From the NCBI GenBank assembly GCA_019117085.1, contig DXAJ01000030.1:1-37955 (forward strand): a DNA stretch of 37,955 nt, written 5' to 3'. This stretch comes from Candidatus Gallimonas gallistercoris. GTDB lineage: Bacteria > Bacillota > Clostridia > Christensenellales > Borkfalkiaceae. Under the pieces are notes generated by a model. That model ran no database searches. It had not been told where the DNA came from and saw only the letters and a list, made by a program, of their open reading frames with translations. The translations under genes were made by a program, and so were the position numbers. This document shows, in pieces, positions 7,934 through 16,781 of the stretch. Within the stretch, counting starts at the first letter, position 1. Each line of letters begins with the position of its first letter.

Positions 7934-10900
7934 GCCCGAGACCGACACCCGAACAACAGGCCGCGGTATCTGCGCGCGGCAAGGTCATCGTCTCCGCTTC
8001 GGCGGGGAGCGGCAAGACCTTCGTCATGATCGAACGCCTCGTCTCCCTCATCGTGGGCGGCGCGGACGTGAGGGAAGTGCTCGCCGTCACCTATACGCGG
8101 AAGGCGGCGGCGCAGATGCGCGAAAAACTGCGCACGGCGCTCGTCAAAGCGGTGGGAGAGACGCGGGAAGAGGGCGCGCGCGCCCGCCTCAAAGAGCAGC
8201 TTTCTTCGCTGCCCCTTGCCGATATCTGCACCATGCACGTCTTCTGCGCCCGCCTCGTGCGCACCTATTTCTATGTGGAGGGCATCGACCCCGCCTTCCG
8301 CATCGCGGGGGAGGACGACGCGGAGTGGAAAACCTATTCCGCCCGCGCCCTCGACGAGACCTTCGACGAAGCCTACGAAAGCGGCGGTGAGGAGTTTCGC
8401 GCCCTGCTTTCCTTCTATTTCCGCAAAAAGAGCGACAGGACGCTCCGCGGGCTCGTCCTTCAGATGAACGCCGCCGCGGAGGACACCGCCGACCCCGAAG
8501 CGCGCCTCGGGGAAGCGGGCAGGCTCACCTTTGAGGAGCTCGTCTCCGCCGTCTGGGCGCGCATCAGGGGCCGCATCGGCCTCTTTGCGCGCGAACTTGC
8601 GGCGCTTTCTCCCGCCTTTGCGGGCAATAAGGCGGCGGAAAAGCTGATGAGCGCGCTTCTTGCGCAGTTTTCCGCCCTTTCGGAGGCGGACGGGCTGTTC
8701 GCTGCCGCCGCGCGCGCCGAAGAGCTTGCGGGCGAACGCCTGCCCAACGCCCCGCCCGCGACCAAGCTTTCGGGAGAGGAGCTCGACCGCGTATTAAGGC
8801 TCAAAGCGGTCTCGGAAGCCTTTAAGGAGCTCAAAAAGGAGCTGCGCTCCTTCGAAAGCGAGGAGACGGAGCGCCTCCGCCACGAGGACGCTTCCGCCCG
8901 TGCCCGCGCGCTCGCCTCGCTCGCCCTTGCCTACCGCGCCCGCTTTCAGGCGCTCAAACGGGAGGCGGGCATCCTCGACTATCACGACCTCGAACACTGC
9001 GCCCTGCATGTGCTGCGGGACGAGGATATCCGCGCCGCCGTCAGGCAGAAATACCGCTATGTGTTCGTGGACGAATATCAGGACGTCAACCTCGTGCAGG
9101 AAGAGCTTTTGCGCCTTGCGGGCGGGGAGGAAGTCTTCCTCGTCGGCGACGCGAAGCAGGCGATCTATGCCTTCCGCGGCAGCCGTTCGCAGTACTTTCT
9201 GCAAAAGACCAAAGAATTTCCCCTCTCTCTCACGCTGAGCGAGAGCTTCCGCTCCTCTTCCGCCGTGCTTCAGGCCGTCAACGACGTTTTCTCCCGCGCG
9301 ATGACGGAGGAGACGTGCGGGCTCGATTACGAAAATACCGCCCAAATGCGGGGCGGGGCGCGATACGGGGAACACGGGGGCGAGGTGCGCTTCGTGCTCG
9401 TTCCCGAAAAGGAGAAGGCGGAAAAGCGGGAGCGCAGCGTCTATTCCGTGCTCGCGCCGCAGCCCGAAGGGGAGGAAGACCGTCTGGCGCGTACCGTCGT
9501 GCGGCTCGTCAGGCAGCAGCTCGGCACGATGTGGTTCGACGCCGACGAAGGGAAGGAACGCCCCGTCGGATACGGCGATATCGCCGTCCTTGCGCGCACC
9601 AACGGGGGCGCGGCGGAGCGCGCCGTGCGGGCGCTCGGCGATGCGGGCATCCCCGTCGCCGCCACGGCGGACGTCAACGTCTGCGATTTCTGGGAAGCGC
9701 GTCTCATCCTCGATTGGCTCTCCTTCCTCGATAACGGCGAGCAGGATATCCCCATGGCGGGGGCGATGCTCTCCTTCCTCGGCGGCATGACGGAAGAAGA
9801 CCTCGCCGCCGTGCGCGCCCGCTTTCCCTCCCCGCCCGCCTTCCGCACCGCCTGCCGCGCGTATGCGGAGAAGATGAACGACGCCGTTTCCGCCCGTCTC
9901 AACGATTTTTACGCGCTTGCGGAGCATTACCGCCTGCTCTCCCGCGTGCGGACGGCGCGCGAGACGATCGGCATGCTCCTTTCGGACGGGCTCGAAGCGG
10001 AGATCCTCGCCAAAGAGGAGGGGGAACTGCGCCTTCGCCGCGTCCTGCGCCTCATGGAGAGCGCCGAGGGGAGCGTCTCCGCCTTCCTGCGCCGCCTGAA
10101 GGCCTCGGGCTATAAGGTAGACTTCCGCGAGAGCGGCGGCGAGAACGCCGTCAAAGTGCTCACCATGCACGCGTCCAAGGGGCTCGAATATCCCGTCGTC
10201 ATCCTTCTCGATATGGACCGCACCTTCCACGGGGCGGAAACGGACGAGGTGATCTCGTCGGACGCCCTCTCCTTCGCGCCCAAGAGCTTCGACCGCGAAA
10301 AACGCGCCGCCTGCCCTACGTTGCACCGCTATGCCATCGCCGCCGAGCAGGTGGAAGAGGAGCGGAAGGGGGAACTCAACCTGCTCTACGTCGCCATGAC
10401 GCGCGCCAAGTATAAGCTCTTTCTCGTCTTTCAGAAGGCGCCGTCCGACGTGCCGCCCGTGCTTGCCCGCAGCTTTGCCGATCTGATCGGCGGGGCGCGC
10501 TTCCGCCGCTATTTTTGGGAGCTCCCCGAAGAGGAAGCGCAGCCGCCCCTTTCCCTGCCTGCCGCGGCGGCGGGGGAGGACGCCCTTTCCGCCGTGTACG
10601 CGCGGCCCTACCCCTTCGAAGAGAGCACACGCCTTCCCGTCAAGAGTTCGGCGACCGAGCTCATCAAAGCGCAGCGCGCCGAATGGCAGCAGCTCCCGCC
10701 CGAAGAAGAGTCTGCGGGGGGCGGCCATTCCGCCGAAGAGGGCACCGCCTATCACGCCTTCCTGCAGCATGTGCGTTTCGGCGCACCCGTCCGGGAAGAG
10801 CTTGCCCGCATGCGGGAGGAGGGGCTGCTTTCCGAAGAGCAGCTTGCCCTTCTCGATGAGGAAAAGCTCGGGCGCATCCTTTCGCTCCCTTCCCTGCGCG

Positions 10901-11229
10901 AAGCGGCTTGGTGCGGGCGCGTCCTGCGCGAACAGACCTTTCTCCTTTCCCTCACCGCGCGCGAGGCGGGGCTTGCGGAGACGGACGATACGATCGTCTT
11001 CCAGGGCGCCGTCGACCTTCTCGCCGAGACGAAGGAAGGCTGGCTGCTGCTTGACTATAAGTTTTCTTCGCATTCCGAGGAGCGGCTGCGCCGCGATTAC
11101 GCCCCGCAGATCGCCCTCTACAAAATGGCGGTCGCAAAAGCCATGCACGTTTCCGAAGAGAGCGTGCGCGCGCGCATCCTCAACATCGCCCTCTGCCGCG
11201 AGGCGGAAATGGACGGGCGCGACAGATAA
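7930..11229 (+). CDS. addA: AddA helicase-nuclease subunit
   Basis: ASAGSGKTFVMIERL Walker A, VDEYQDVN, KAIYAFRGS, LTMHASKGLEYPVV, LLYVAMTRAK, C-terminal nuclease GAVDLL...LLDYKFSS. ATGA overlap with addB. Confidence 0.95.
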   Translation: MSPRPTPEQQAAVSARGKVIVSASAGSGKTFVMIERLVSLIVGGADVREVLAVTYTRKAAAQMREKLRTALVKAVGETREEGARARLKEQLSSLPLADICTMHVFCARLVRTYFYVEGIDPAFRIAGEDDAEWKTYSARALDETFDEAYESGGEEFRALLSFYFRKKSDRTLRGLVLQMNAAAEDTADPEARLGEAGRLTFEELVSAVWARIRGRIGLFARELAALSPAFAGNKAAEKLMSALLAQFSALSEADGLFAAAARAEELAGERLPNAPPATKLSGEELDRVLRLKAVSEAFKELKKELRSFESEETERLRHEDASARARALASLALAYRARFQALKREAGILDYHDLEHCALHVLRDEDIRAAVRQKYRYVFVDEYQDVNLVQEELLRLAGGEEVFLVGDAKQAIYAFRGSRSQYFLQKTKEFPLSLTLSESFRSSSAVLQAVNDVFSRAMTEETCGLDYENTAQMRGGARYGEHGGEVRFVLVPEKEKAEKRERSVYSVLAPQPEGEEDRLARTVVRLVRQQLGTMWFDADEGKERPVGYGDIAVLARTNGGAAERAVRALGDAGIPVAATADVNVCDFWEARLILDWLSFLDNGEQDIPMAGAMLSFLGGMTEEDLAAVRARFPSPPAFRTACRAYAEKMNDAVSARLNDFYALAEHYRLLSRVRTARETIGMLLSDGLEAEILAKEEGELRLRRVLRLMESAEGSVSAFLRRLKASGYKVDFRESGGENAVKVLTMHASKGLEYPVVILLDMDRTFHGAETDEVISSDALSFAPKSFDREKRAACPTLHRYAIAAEQVEEERKGELNLLYVAMTRAKYKLFLVFQKAPSDVPPVLARSFADLIGGARFRRYFWELPEEEAQPPLSLPAAAAGEDALSAVYARPYPFEESTRLPVKSSATELIKAQRAEWQQLPPEEESAGGGHSAEEGTAYHAFLQHVRFGAPVREELARMREEGLLSEEQLALLDEEKLGRILSLPSLREAAWCGRVLREQTFLLSLTAREAGLAETDDTIVFQGAVDLLAETKEGWLLLDYKFSSHSEERLRRDYAPQIALYKMAVAKAMHVSEESVRARILNIALCREAEMDGRDR

Positions 11230-11298
11230 CGCCCTTTTCTGCCGTCATCCTGCAAATTTTTCCCCCAAAAACGGGGTATCATCGCAAAGGAGTATCTT

Positions 11299-11898
11299 AT
11301 GCAACAATCGATCATCTTGGACATCAGGGAATTTCTGGAGCTCATGGCGCAGCTGCCTCAGTGGCTGCTCTACTTCGGCGTGCCCGCGCTGCTCCTCCTT
11401 TCGGGGCTTATTCTCGCCATTGTGCATGCCGACCGCGCCTTCCCGCCCGTCGCGCTCTTTCTGGGCGCCGTGGGGCTCGTGCTGGTTGCGAGCATCGCCG
11501 AAACGCTCGGTGATTTTATGGTCTGGGCGGCGCTCTATCTCGCCGTCGCGGCGCTCACAAGGCTGCTCTTTTTGATCCCTTTCCCCCAAAAGAAGAAAAA
11601 AGACCGCGACGAGGACATCTACGCCGCCTTCCATGCGCCCCTTGACGAAGGAGAGCTTTCGGAAGACGCCCCTCTTGTCATGAGCGCCGAAGAGGGGGAG
11701 CTGCAGCTTGCCCACGTCGACTCTCTCATCGGGAGCCTCAGGGAGAAAGAGCTCGCGCCCGCCGACCGTCTGGAGCTCGACGCCGTGGTGCGCACGCTCG
11801 AAGATTGCCGCGGCAGGGCGCTCACCGCCGCCGAACAGCGCACCCTCAACGACTGCCTCTCTTCCGTTCTGAAGCTTTCCGCCAAATACAGCCTGTAA
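11299..11898 (+). CDS. Hypothetical small membrane protein
   Basis: 199 aa with several hydrophobic segments followed by a charged C-terminal domain; GGAGTATCTT upstream. Confidence 0.8.
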   Translation: MQQSIILDIREFLELMAQLPQWLLYFGVPALLLLSGLILAIVHADRAFPPVALFLGAVGLVLVASIAETLGDFMVWAALYLAVAALTRLLFLIPFPQKKKKDRDEDIYAAFHAPLDEGELSEDAPLVMSAEEGELQLAHVDSLIGSLREKELAPADRLELDAVVRTLEDCRGRALTAAEQRTLNDCLSSVLKLSAKYSL

Positions 11899-11919
11899 AT
11901 TGCGGAGTTTTATTTGCAG

Positions 11920-11966
11920 CGCCCGCCCGCCGCGCGAAATCAGCGCGGCGGGCGGGCGTTTTTTTA
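11920..11966 (+). terminator. Intrinsic terminator
   Basis: CGCCCGCCCGCCGCGC-gaaatca-GCGCGGCGGGCGGGCG followed by TTTTTTT. Confidence 0.9.
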
Positions 11967-12028
11967 TTTCTTTCCGCATAAAAAGCGCGATCGCGGGGGA
12001 AGATAATCGTTGTAACGGAGGAATTCAG

Positions 12029-12619
12029 ATGGACTTTACCCAGACTCAGACCTATTTCAACCTCGCCCGTTCCTTTGCGGGGGAGTGCCAGGCGGGCATG
12101 CGTTATCAGCTCATCGCCCGCGACGCGACGGCGGCGGGGCTTAAATCGCTTGCCGATACGCTGCGCACCATCGCCAAGAACGAGACCAACCATGCGCGCG
12201 TGTTCTTTGAACTGCTCATCAAGCATGCGGGCAGCCGCGATAATATCCGTGTGGATGCGGGCTATCCCTTCCATACGGGCACGATCGCCGAAAGCCTTGC
12301 GTTTGCGGCGGCAGACGAGAAGAGCGAGCACGAGAACATCTATCCTTCCTTTGCGCGCACCGCGCGGGAAGAAGGGTTCGAAGATATCGCCTTCAAGTTC
12401 GAAGAGGTCGCCAAAGTGGAAGAAAATCACGAGATCGTCTTCCGCTATCTGCATGAGTCGGTCAAAAACGGCACGCTGTACTCCGCCGAACATCCGCTCA
12501 TCTGGGTCTGCGGCGAATGCGGCTATATGCATACCGCAAAAGAGGCGTGGAAGGTCTGCCCGCTGTGCGGGGCAAAGCAGGGGGAAGTCGATCTGCATCT
12601 CCCTTACAAAGGGGCCTGA
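12029..12619 (+). CDS. Rubrerythrin family protein
   Basis: Ferritin-like diiron region plus C-terminal rubredoxin-like CGECGYMHTAKEAWKVCPLCGA; start GGAGGAATTCAG-ATG. Confidence 0.95.
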   Translation: MDFTQTQTYFNLARSFAGECQAGMRYQLIARDATAAGLKSLADTLRTIAKNETNHARVFFELLIKHAGSRDNIRVDAGYPFHTGTIAESLAFAAADEKSEHENIYPSFARTAREEGFEDIAFKFEEVAKVEENHEIVFRYLHESVKNGTLYSAEHPLIWVCGECGYMHTAKEAWKVCPLCGAKQGEVDLHLPYKGA

Positions 12620-12673
12620 AAGCGTCCTTGTCAAAAAGGCGCCTTCAAGACCATGTTTACGAGGAGGAAGATC

Positions 12674-12787
12674 ATGACGGAACGCAAGAACTGCGGTAAG
12701 AACTGCACGAAGAACACTGCAAAGAACGCTGCGAAAAGCGGCGCGAAGGCAAAGCAGAACGCCAAGACGGAAAAGAACTGTGACTAA
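12674..12787 (+). CDS. Putative 37-aa Lys/Asn/Cys-containing small protein
   Basis: MTERKNCGKNCTKNTAKNAAKSGAKAKQNAKTEKNCD, with a strong SD GAGGAGGAAGATC just upstream. Below the ORF track length cutoff. Confidence 0.6.
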   Translation: MTERKNCGKNCTKNTAKNAAKSGAKAKQNAKTEKNCD

Positions 12788-12935
12788 CCGTGCTCTGCGC
12801 GGCGGGAAGGGGAGCCGTTTTCATAAGCCTCTTGAAAAAGGGGCGAAGATGCGCTCCGAAGAGTACGCGCTCGGTTCTTACACGGGCGTGCCCGCGGAGG
12901 GCGGCATCCCCGAACAGGATGCGGACGATCTTTGA
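12780..12935 (+). CDS. Putative 51-aa small ORF (GTG start; internal ATG at 12849 gives 28 aa)
   Basis: VTNRALRGGKGSRFHKPLEKGAKMRSEEYALGSYTGVPAEGGIPEQDADDL; overlaps the preceding small ORF stop by 8 nt. Start uncertain. Confidence 0.4.
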   Translation: MTNRALRGGKGSRFHKPLEKGAKMRSEEYALGSYTGVPAEGGIPEQDADDL

Positions 12936-12980
12936 GGCGCGTTCACAAAGCCTTGAAAACCGTTCACAAAAGCAAGAAAG

Positions 12981-13012
12981 AAAAAGAAGGGCGAGCTTTC
13001 GTCCTTCTTTTT
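12981..13012 (+). terminator. Intrinsic terminator
   Basis: AAAAAGAAGG...CCTTCTTTTT stem ending in a T-run. Confidence 0.75.
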
Positions 13013-13013
13013 G

Positions 13014-13042
13014 TTGTAAAACGTACTTAAATATGATATAAT
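13014..13042 (+). promoter_or_regulatory. Promoter for the HtrA-like gene
   Basis: TTGTAA - 17 nt - TATAAT. Confidence 0.6.
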
Positions 13043-13186
13043 ACCGCTTGCGTTGCGGAAGGCAGCGCATTTCCATGCAGTTTTCATCATCCGTTAAACG
13101 GCTTTTCAGAAAGATGTGCTAAACTTGCAACGGAAAAATTGCAGAATGCAAAAATACACGGCCGCTCCGTGCGGCAGGAGGAAATC

Positions 13187-14605
13187 ATGAAGAAGATAAC
13201 GGCGGCAATTCTATCCGTCCTGACGGCGGGGGCGCTCATGTTCTCGCTCGCGGGGTGCACGTTCTTTGTGCCCGGAACTTCGGACGAGGAGCCCGGGAAG
13301 GACGACCCCGTCATCGAAGAGCCCGGAAAGGACCCCGAGGAGCCGGGAACGGAGGATCCCGATATCTCCGACGACATCGGCGGCAGCGCCTGGATGGATT
13401 GGGAGGATATTTTCACGGGCGGCAGCACCGAAGCATACCGCCTCTATCAGGAGGCGAAGGCGGACGGCTTTGAGGGCACGTTCGTCGACTTTCTGAAGGA
13501 AGTGGGCTATAACGTGAACGTCGATTCCTCGTATGCGGTGGGTACGGCGGTGCAGTCCGTCGTCGCCATCAACTGCGTGTTCGACGAATACCTCACTTCG
13601 CCCCCGCTCCCCGGTGCCGAGCCCGAGCAGCACACCTATTCGGGTGCGGGCGTCATCTATGAACTCGACAAAGAGGAAGGCGACGCCGTCATCATCACCA
13701 ACTATCACGTCGTCTACGAGGCGGGCTCGGTGGGGGATGAGACTATCCCGCACATCTCCGACGATATCCGCGTCTATCTCTACGGCGAATATTATCTCGA
13801 TCAGTACATCGAGGCGGAATATGTGGGCGGTGCGATGGACTACGATATCGCCGTCATCCGCATTGAGGGCAGCGAGCGCCTGAAAAACAGCGCGGCGCGC
13901 GCCGTCACGGCGGCAGATTCCGATCAGGCCGTGGTGGGCGAGACGGTGTATGCCATCGGCAATCCCGACAGCCAGGGCGTCTCTGCGACGCGCGGCATCA
14001 TTTCGGTGACCTCCGAATATATCGATATTCTTGCGGCAGACAACAAGCGTACCCTCAACCTGCTTGAGATGCGCGTGGATGCACCCATCAACCACGGCAA
14101 TTCGGGCGGCGGCCTCTTCAATATCGACGGCAAGCTGCTCGGCATCGTCAATGCGCGTTCCGAGGCGTCGGGCGTCGTCGATTTCGGCTATGCCATCCCC
14201 GTCAATCTTGCCGTCAGCGTTGCGCAGAATATCCTCGATAACGCCAAGTCCAACGACAGCAAGGGGGCATACCGTGCGACGTTGGGCGTGACGGTGCAGG
14301 TGGATGCGCGCACGAGCATCTACGACGAAGAGACGGGTTCTTCGCACGTCGTTGAAAAGATCTCGGTGCAGGAAGTCACGGAGGGCACGCCCGCCGCGGG
14401 TCAGCTCGAGGTAGGGGATATGATCACGGGCATCCGCATCGAGGACGGCATGGAAAAGACGGTCACCCATCTGCATACGGTGACGACGTTCATGTTCAAC
14501 GTGCGCAAGGGCGATACGGTCATCATCAGCTACGAGCGCGACGGCGCCGCGGCAGAGGCGCGCATCACTTACGACAAAGACGAGATGTTCACGCTGTTTG
14601 CCTGA
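13187..14605 (+). CDS. Lipid-anchored S1C (HtrA/DegP-like) serine protease with PDZ domain
   Basis: Signal with LAGC lipobox; TNYHVV (His), YDIAVIRI (Asp), GNSGGGLF (Ser); C-terminal PDZ-like region. SD AGGAGGAAATC-ATG. Confidence 0.9.
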   Translation: MKKITAAILSVLTAGALMFSLAGCTFFVPGTSDEEPGKDDPVIEEPGKDPEEPGTEDPDISDDIGGSAWMDWEDIFTGGSTEAYRLYQEAKADGFEGTFVDFLKEVGYNVNVDSSYAVGTAVQSVVAINCVFDEYLTSPPLPGAEPEQHTYSGAGVIYELDKEEGDAVIITNYHVVYEAGSVGDETIPHISDDIRVYLYGEYYLDQYIEAEYVGGAMDYDIAVIRIEGSERLKNSAARAVTAADSDQAVVGETVYAIGNPDSQGVSATRGIISVTSEYIDILAADNKRTLNLLEMRVDAPINHGNSGGGLFNIDGKLLGIVNARSEASGVVDFGYAIPVNLAVSVAQNILDNAKSNDSKGAYRATLGVTVQVDARTSIYDEETGSSHVVEKISVQEVTEGTPAAGQLEVGDMITGIRIEDGMEKTVTHLHTVTTFMFNVRKGDTVIISYERDGAAAEARITYDKDEMFTLFA

Positions 14606-14657
14606 TGCGGGCCGCACGGAATGCGGCGGAAGCAAAAATGCAGACAAAGAACAAAAC

Positions 14658-14693
14658 GCGGCGCGGCGGGAGCAAAAGCTCCCGCCGCGCCGC
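14658..14693 (+). terminator. Strong 16-bp perfect hairpin downstream of the protease gene
   Basis: GCGGCGCGGCGGGAGC-aaaa-GCTCCCGCCGCGCCGC followed by TTATCTT (imperfect T-tract). Confidence 0.7.
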
Positions 14694-14717
14694 TTATCTT
14701 ATGAACAAAATGATTCC

Positions 14718-14733
14718 CGCAAAAAGATTTGCG
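14718..14733. repeat. Hairpin-repeat copy A (short form)
   Basis: CGCAAAAAGATTTGCG followed by GAAACGCTTTTTT. Confidence 0.45.
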
Positions 14734-15088
14734 AAACGCTTTTTTCGGGAGCTCTTTTACTCCCTCCGTCACGGCACCGAAGCAAGCTTCGGATGCTGCG
14801 CCACCGTCTCGCGCGGTAGTACCCGCGCTCGGTCAGGAACTGCCCCGAACAATAGGACATTTCCAAGTTCGCAGGCGGCAAAAAGCCCACCGGGCCCTTT
14901 GCAAGAAAGCGCCTGCTCACCCCCGAAGAGGAGGCTATACTATGGATTCCCAAAATACTTCCGCGAGCAAAACCACGCTTTTGCGCTGCGGGACCCAATT
15001 TGCCTCGTACCAGGGGCTTAGTGTTTTTAGAATGAGAGATAAACTCGCGGGCAGAAAAAGTTCCTTAAAATCGCGGCAGCTTACCCCT

Positions 15089-15125
15089 CGCCGCGAAGAT
15101 TTCCCGAAGGGAAAGATTTGCGGCG
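15089..15125. repeat. Hairpin-repeat copy B
   Basis: CGCCGCgaagatTTCCC-gaa-GGGAAagatttGCGGCG followed by AAACTTTC. Confidence 0.55.
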
Positions 15126-15301
15126 AAACTTTCTCACGACTTTTTTGTCCTTGCACAAAAAAATGCAAACTAAAATGATTTCTGCAAGCAAGGTTGCCTT
15201 GCGCAGCAGGCCCCAATTTGTGCATACATGCACTTATTGTTTGATAAGGACAGATAGATTCGTGGACGGTTGCGCAAGTTAGATGGATAACGCTCGTTCC
15301 T

Positions 15302-15339
15302 CGCGGAAAGATTTTTGCATTAGCAAAAAGATTTTCGCG
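15302..15339. repeat. Hairpin-repeat copy C
   Basis: CGCGgaaagaTTTTTGC-atta-GCAAAAAgattttCGCG followed by AAACTCTTATTT. Confidence 0.55.
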
Positions 15340-15345
15340 AAACTC

Positions 15346-16605
15346 TTATTTCAGCATAAGCCTTATGATCTCTTCGTCCGTTTCGCGCATGCCGCGGCTT
15401 GCGAGCTCGCCCACGTTGCGGATGGTGTTCTCCACCCCCTTCGAGACGATGCCGTCGCCGCCGTAGAACTGCCCGCCCGCGCGGTAAAGCTCAAAGCCGA
15501 TGAGCCCCGATTCCACGGCGCAGGCGATCTTGGCGGCGCAGCTCGACTTGGCGCCGTCGCACACCATGCCCGAATCGATGGCGATGGCGTTGACGATGGT
15601 GTGCGAGATCTCATCCACTCCGCCGCCGTGTAAAAAGCAGATGCCCGCCGCCGCGCCTGCGCCCGCGCTCACCGCGCCGCAGTACGCCGAGAGCCGTCCG
15701 ATGCCCGATTTCAAGTGGATGGTCACAAGGTAGGAAAGGGCGAGCGCCCTCAAAAGCGCTTCGTGGGAAGCGTGCAGATGCTCTGCATAGGCGATGACGG
15801 GCACGGAGGCGGTGATGCCCTGATTGCCGCTGCCCGAGACGACCACGACGGGCAGGGGACAGCCGTTCATGCGCGCGTCCGAGCCCGCCGCCGCCCACGC
15901 CTTGGCGCGGTTGTGGATGTCATTCCCGAAGGCGCTCAGAAGCGTCTTGCCGACGCGCGCGCCCCAATCGTTTTTCAGCCCCTCGTCGCAGATGGCGGTA
16001 TTATACGCGATCTGCCGCTCCAGCACCTCTTTGACTTCCGAAAGGTCGTCCTCTTTCGCAAATTCCACGATGGCGCGCACGGTGAGGGGGTCGGCGTCGG
16101 GGTCGGCTTCGCCGCTCTCCGTGCGGCTCACGAGCACTTCTCCGTCCTTTTCGAGGCGCACGACGTTGGTATGATGCCCCGTGATGCGCACATATGCCGT
16201 ATGCACGCCGCAGAAGGCGCGGATGCCGATGTCGAATACGCAGCCGCTCTGCGCCTCCCGGACGGTGAGGGGCGTCGCTCTGAGGTATTCCGCGATGCGG
16301 GGGTACTCTTCCTCCCGCACGGAGGAGAGCACTTCGAGTTCGCGGTCGGCGTCTCCTGCCGCAAAACCCGCCGCGGCGGCGCTCTCCACGCCTCTCAGTC
16401 CCCCCGTGTGGGGGACGATGACGCTCTTGACGTTCTTCAAGATATTTCCGCTCACTTCGATCTCGGCACGCTCGGGGAGCGTGCCCAGCGTCTTTTTTGC
16501 AAGGGCAGCGGCATAGGCGACGGCGATGGGTTCGGTGCAGCCCATCGCGGGCACGAGTTCTTCTTTGAGCCGCTCGATGCAGGCGCGCCGCAGCGTTTCT
16601 TCCAT
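15346..16605 (-). CDS. L-cysteine desulfidase family protein (UPF0597/CyuA-like)
   Basis: MEETLRRACIERLKEELVPAMGCTEPIAVAYAAALA..., VSGNILKNVKSVIVPHTGG, SGSGNQGITASVPVIAYA; start ATG at 16603-16605. Confidence 0.88.
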   Translation of the reverse strand: MEETLRRACIERLKEELVPAMGCTEPIAVAYAAALAKKTLGTLPERAEIEVSGNILKNVKSVIVPHTGGLRGVESAAAAGFAAGDADRELEVLSSVREEEYPRIAEYLRATPLTVREAQSGCVFDIGIRAFCGVHTAYVRITGHHTNVVRLEKDGEVLVSRTESGEADPDADPLTVRAIVEFAKEDDLSEVKEVLERQIAYNTAICDEGLKNDWGARVGKTLLSAFGNDIHNRAKAWAAAGSDARMNGCPLPVVVVSGSGNQGITASVPVIAYAEHLHASHEALLRALALSYLVTIHLKSGIGRLSAYCGAVSAGAGAAAGICFLHGGGVDEISHTIVNAIAIDSGMVCDGAKSSCAAKIACAVESGLIGFELYRAGGQFYGGDGIVSKGVENTIRNVGELASRGMRETDEEIIRLMLK

Positions 16606-16650
16606 GGTATCCCTCTCTTTTGATAACGTTTGTAAAATGAGCAACGCCCT

Positions 16651-16670
16651 TCCGTGCGGAAGGGCATTTC
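16651..16670. repeat. Hairpin between the tRNA region and the desulfidase gene
   Basis: GCCCTTCC-gtgc-GGAAGGGC perfect 8-bp stem. Confidence 0.6.
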
Positions 16671-16678
16671 TTGGTGTC

Positions 16679-16697
16679 TGGAGCAGGAAACGGGAGT
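16679..16697 (-). repeat. 19-bp duplicate of the tRNA-Gly 3' end
   Basis: TGGAGCAGGAAACGGGAGT, identical to 16782-16800 inside the tRNA gene. Confidence 0.8.
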
Positions 16698-16736
16698 ACT
16701 TCGGCTGCGCTCGTGCTCCCTTCTGCCGGATAGAAT

Positions 16737-16780
16737 AAACAAAGGAGCATTCTCCCTTCGAAAGAATGCCCTTTGTTCAT
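16737..16780 (-). terminator. Terminator downstream of tRNA-Gly
   Basis: Reverse strand AACAAAGGGCATTCT...AGAATGCTCCTTTGTT followed by TATTCT; one bulge. Confidence 0.65.
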
Positions 16781-16781
16781 A

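Noticed and set aside
8794-11148. 784-aa minus-strand ORF opposite addA
   Set aside because: Antisense shadow ORF in GC-rich DNA; addA has all helicase motifs and the antisense product is H/R/G/E-rich without recognizable domains.
13211-14647. 478-aa minus-strand ORF opposite the HtrA-like gene
   Set aside because: Antisense to a gene with intact catalytic triad, lipobox and SD; composition typical of shadow ORFs.
14700-15345. Possible CRISPR array or tmRNA/SRP/RNase P gene
   Set aside because: Repeats are few, diverged and irregularly spaced, and I could not recognise hallmark conserved sequences of those RNAs.
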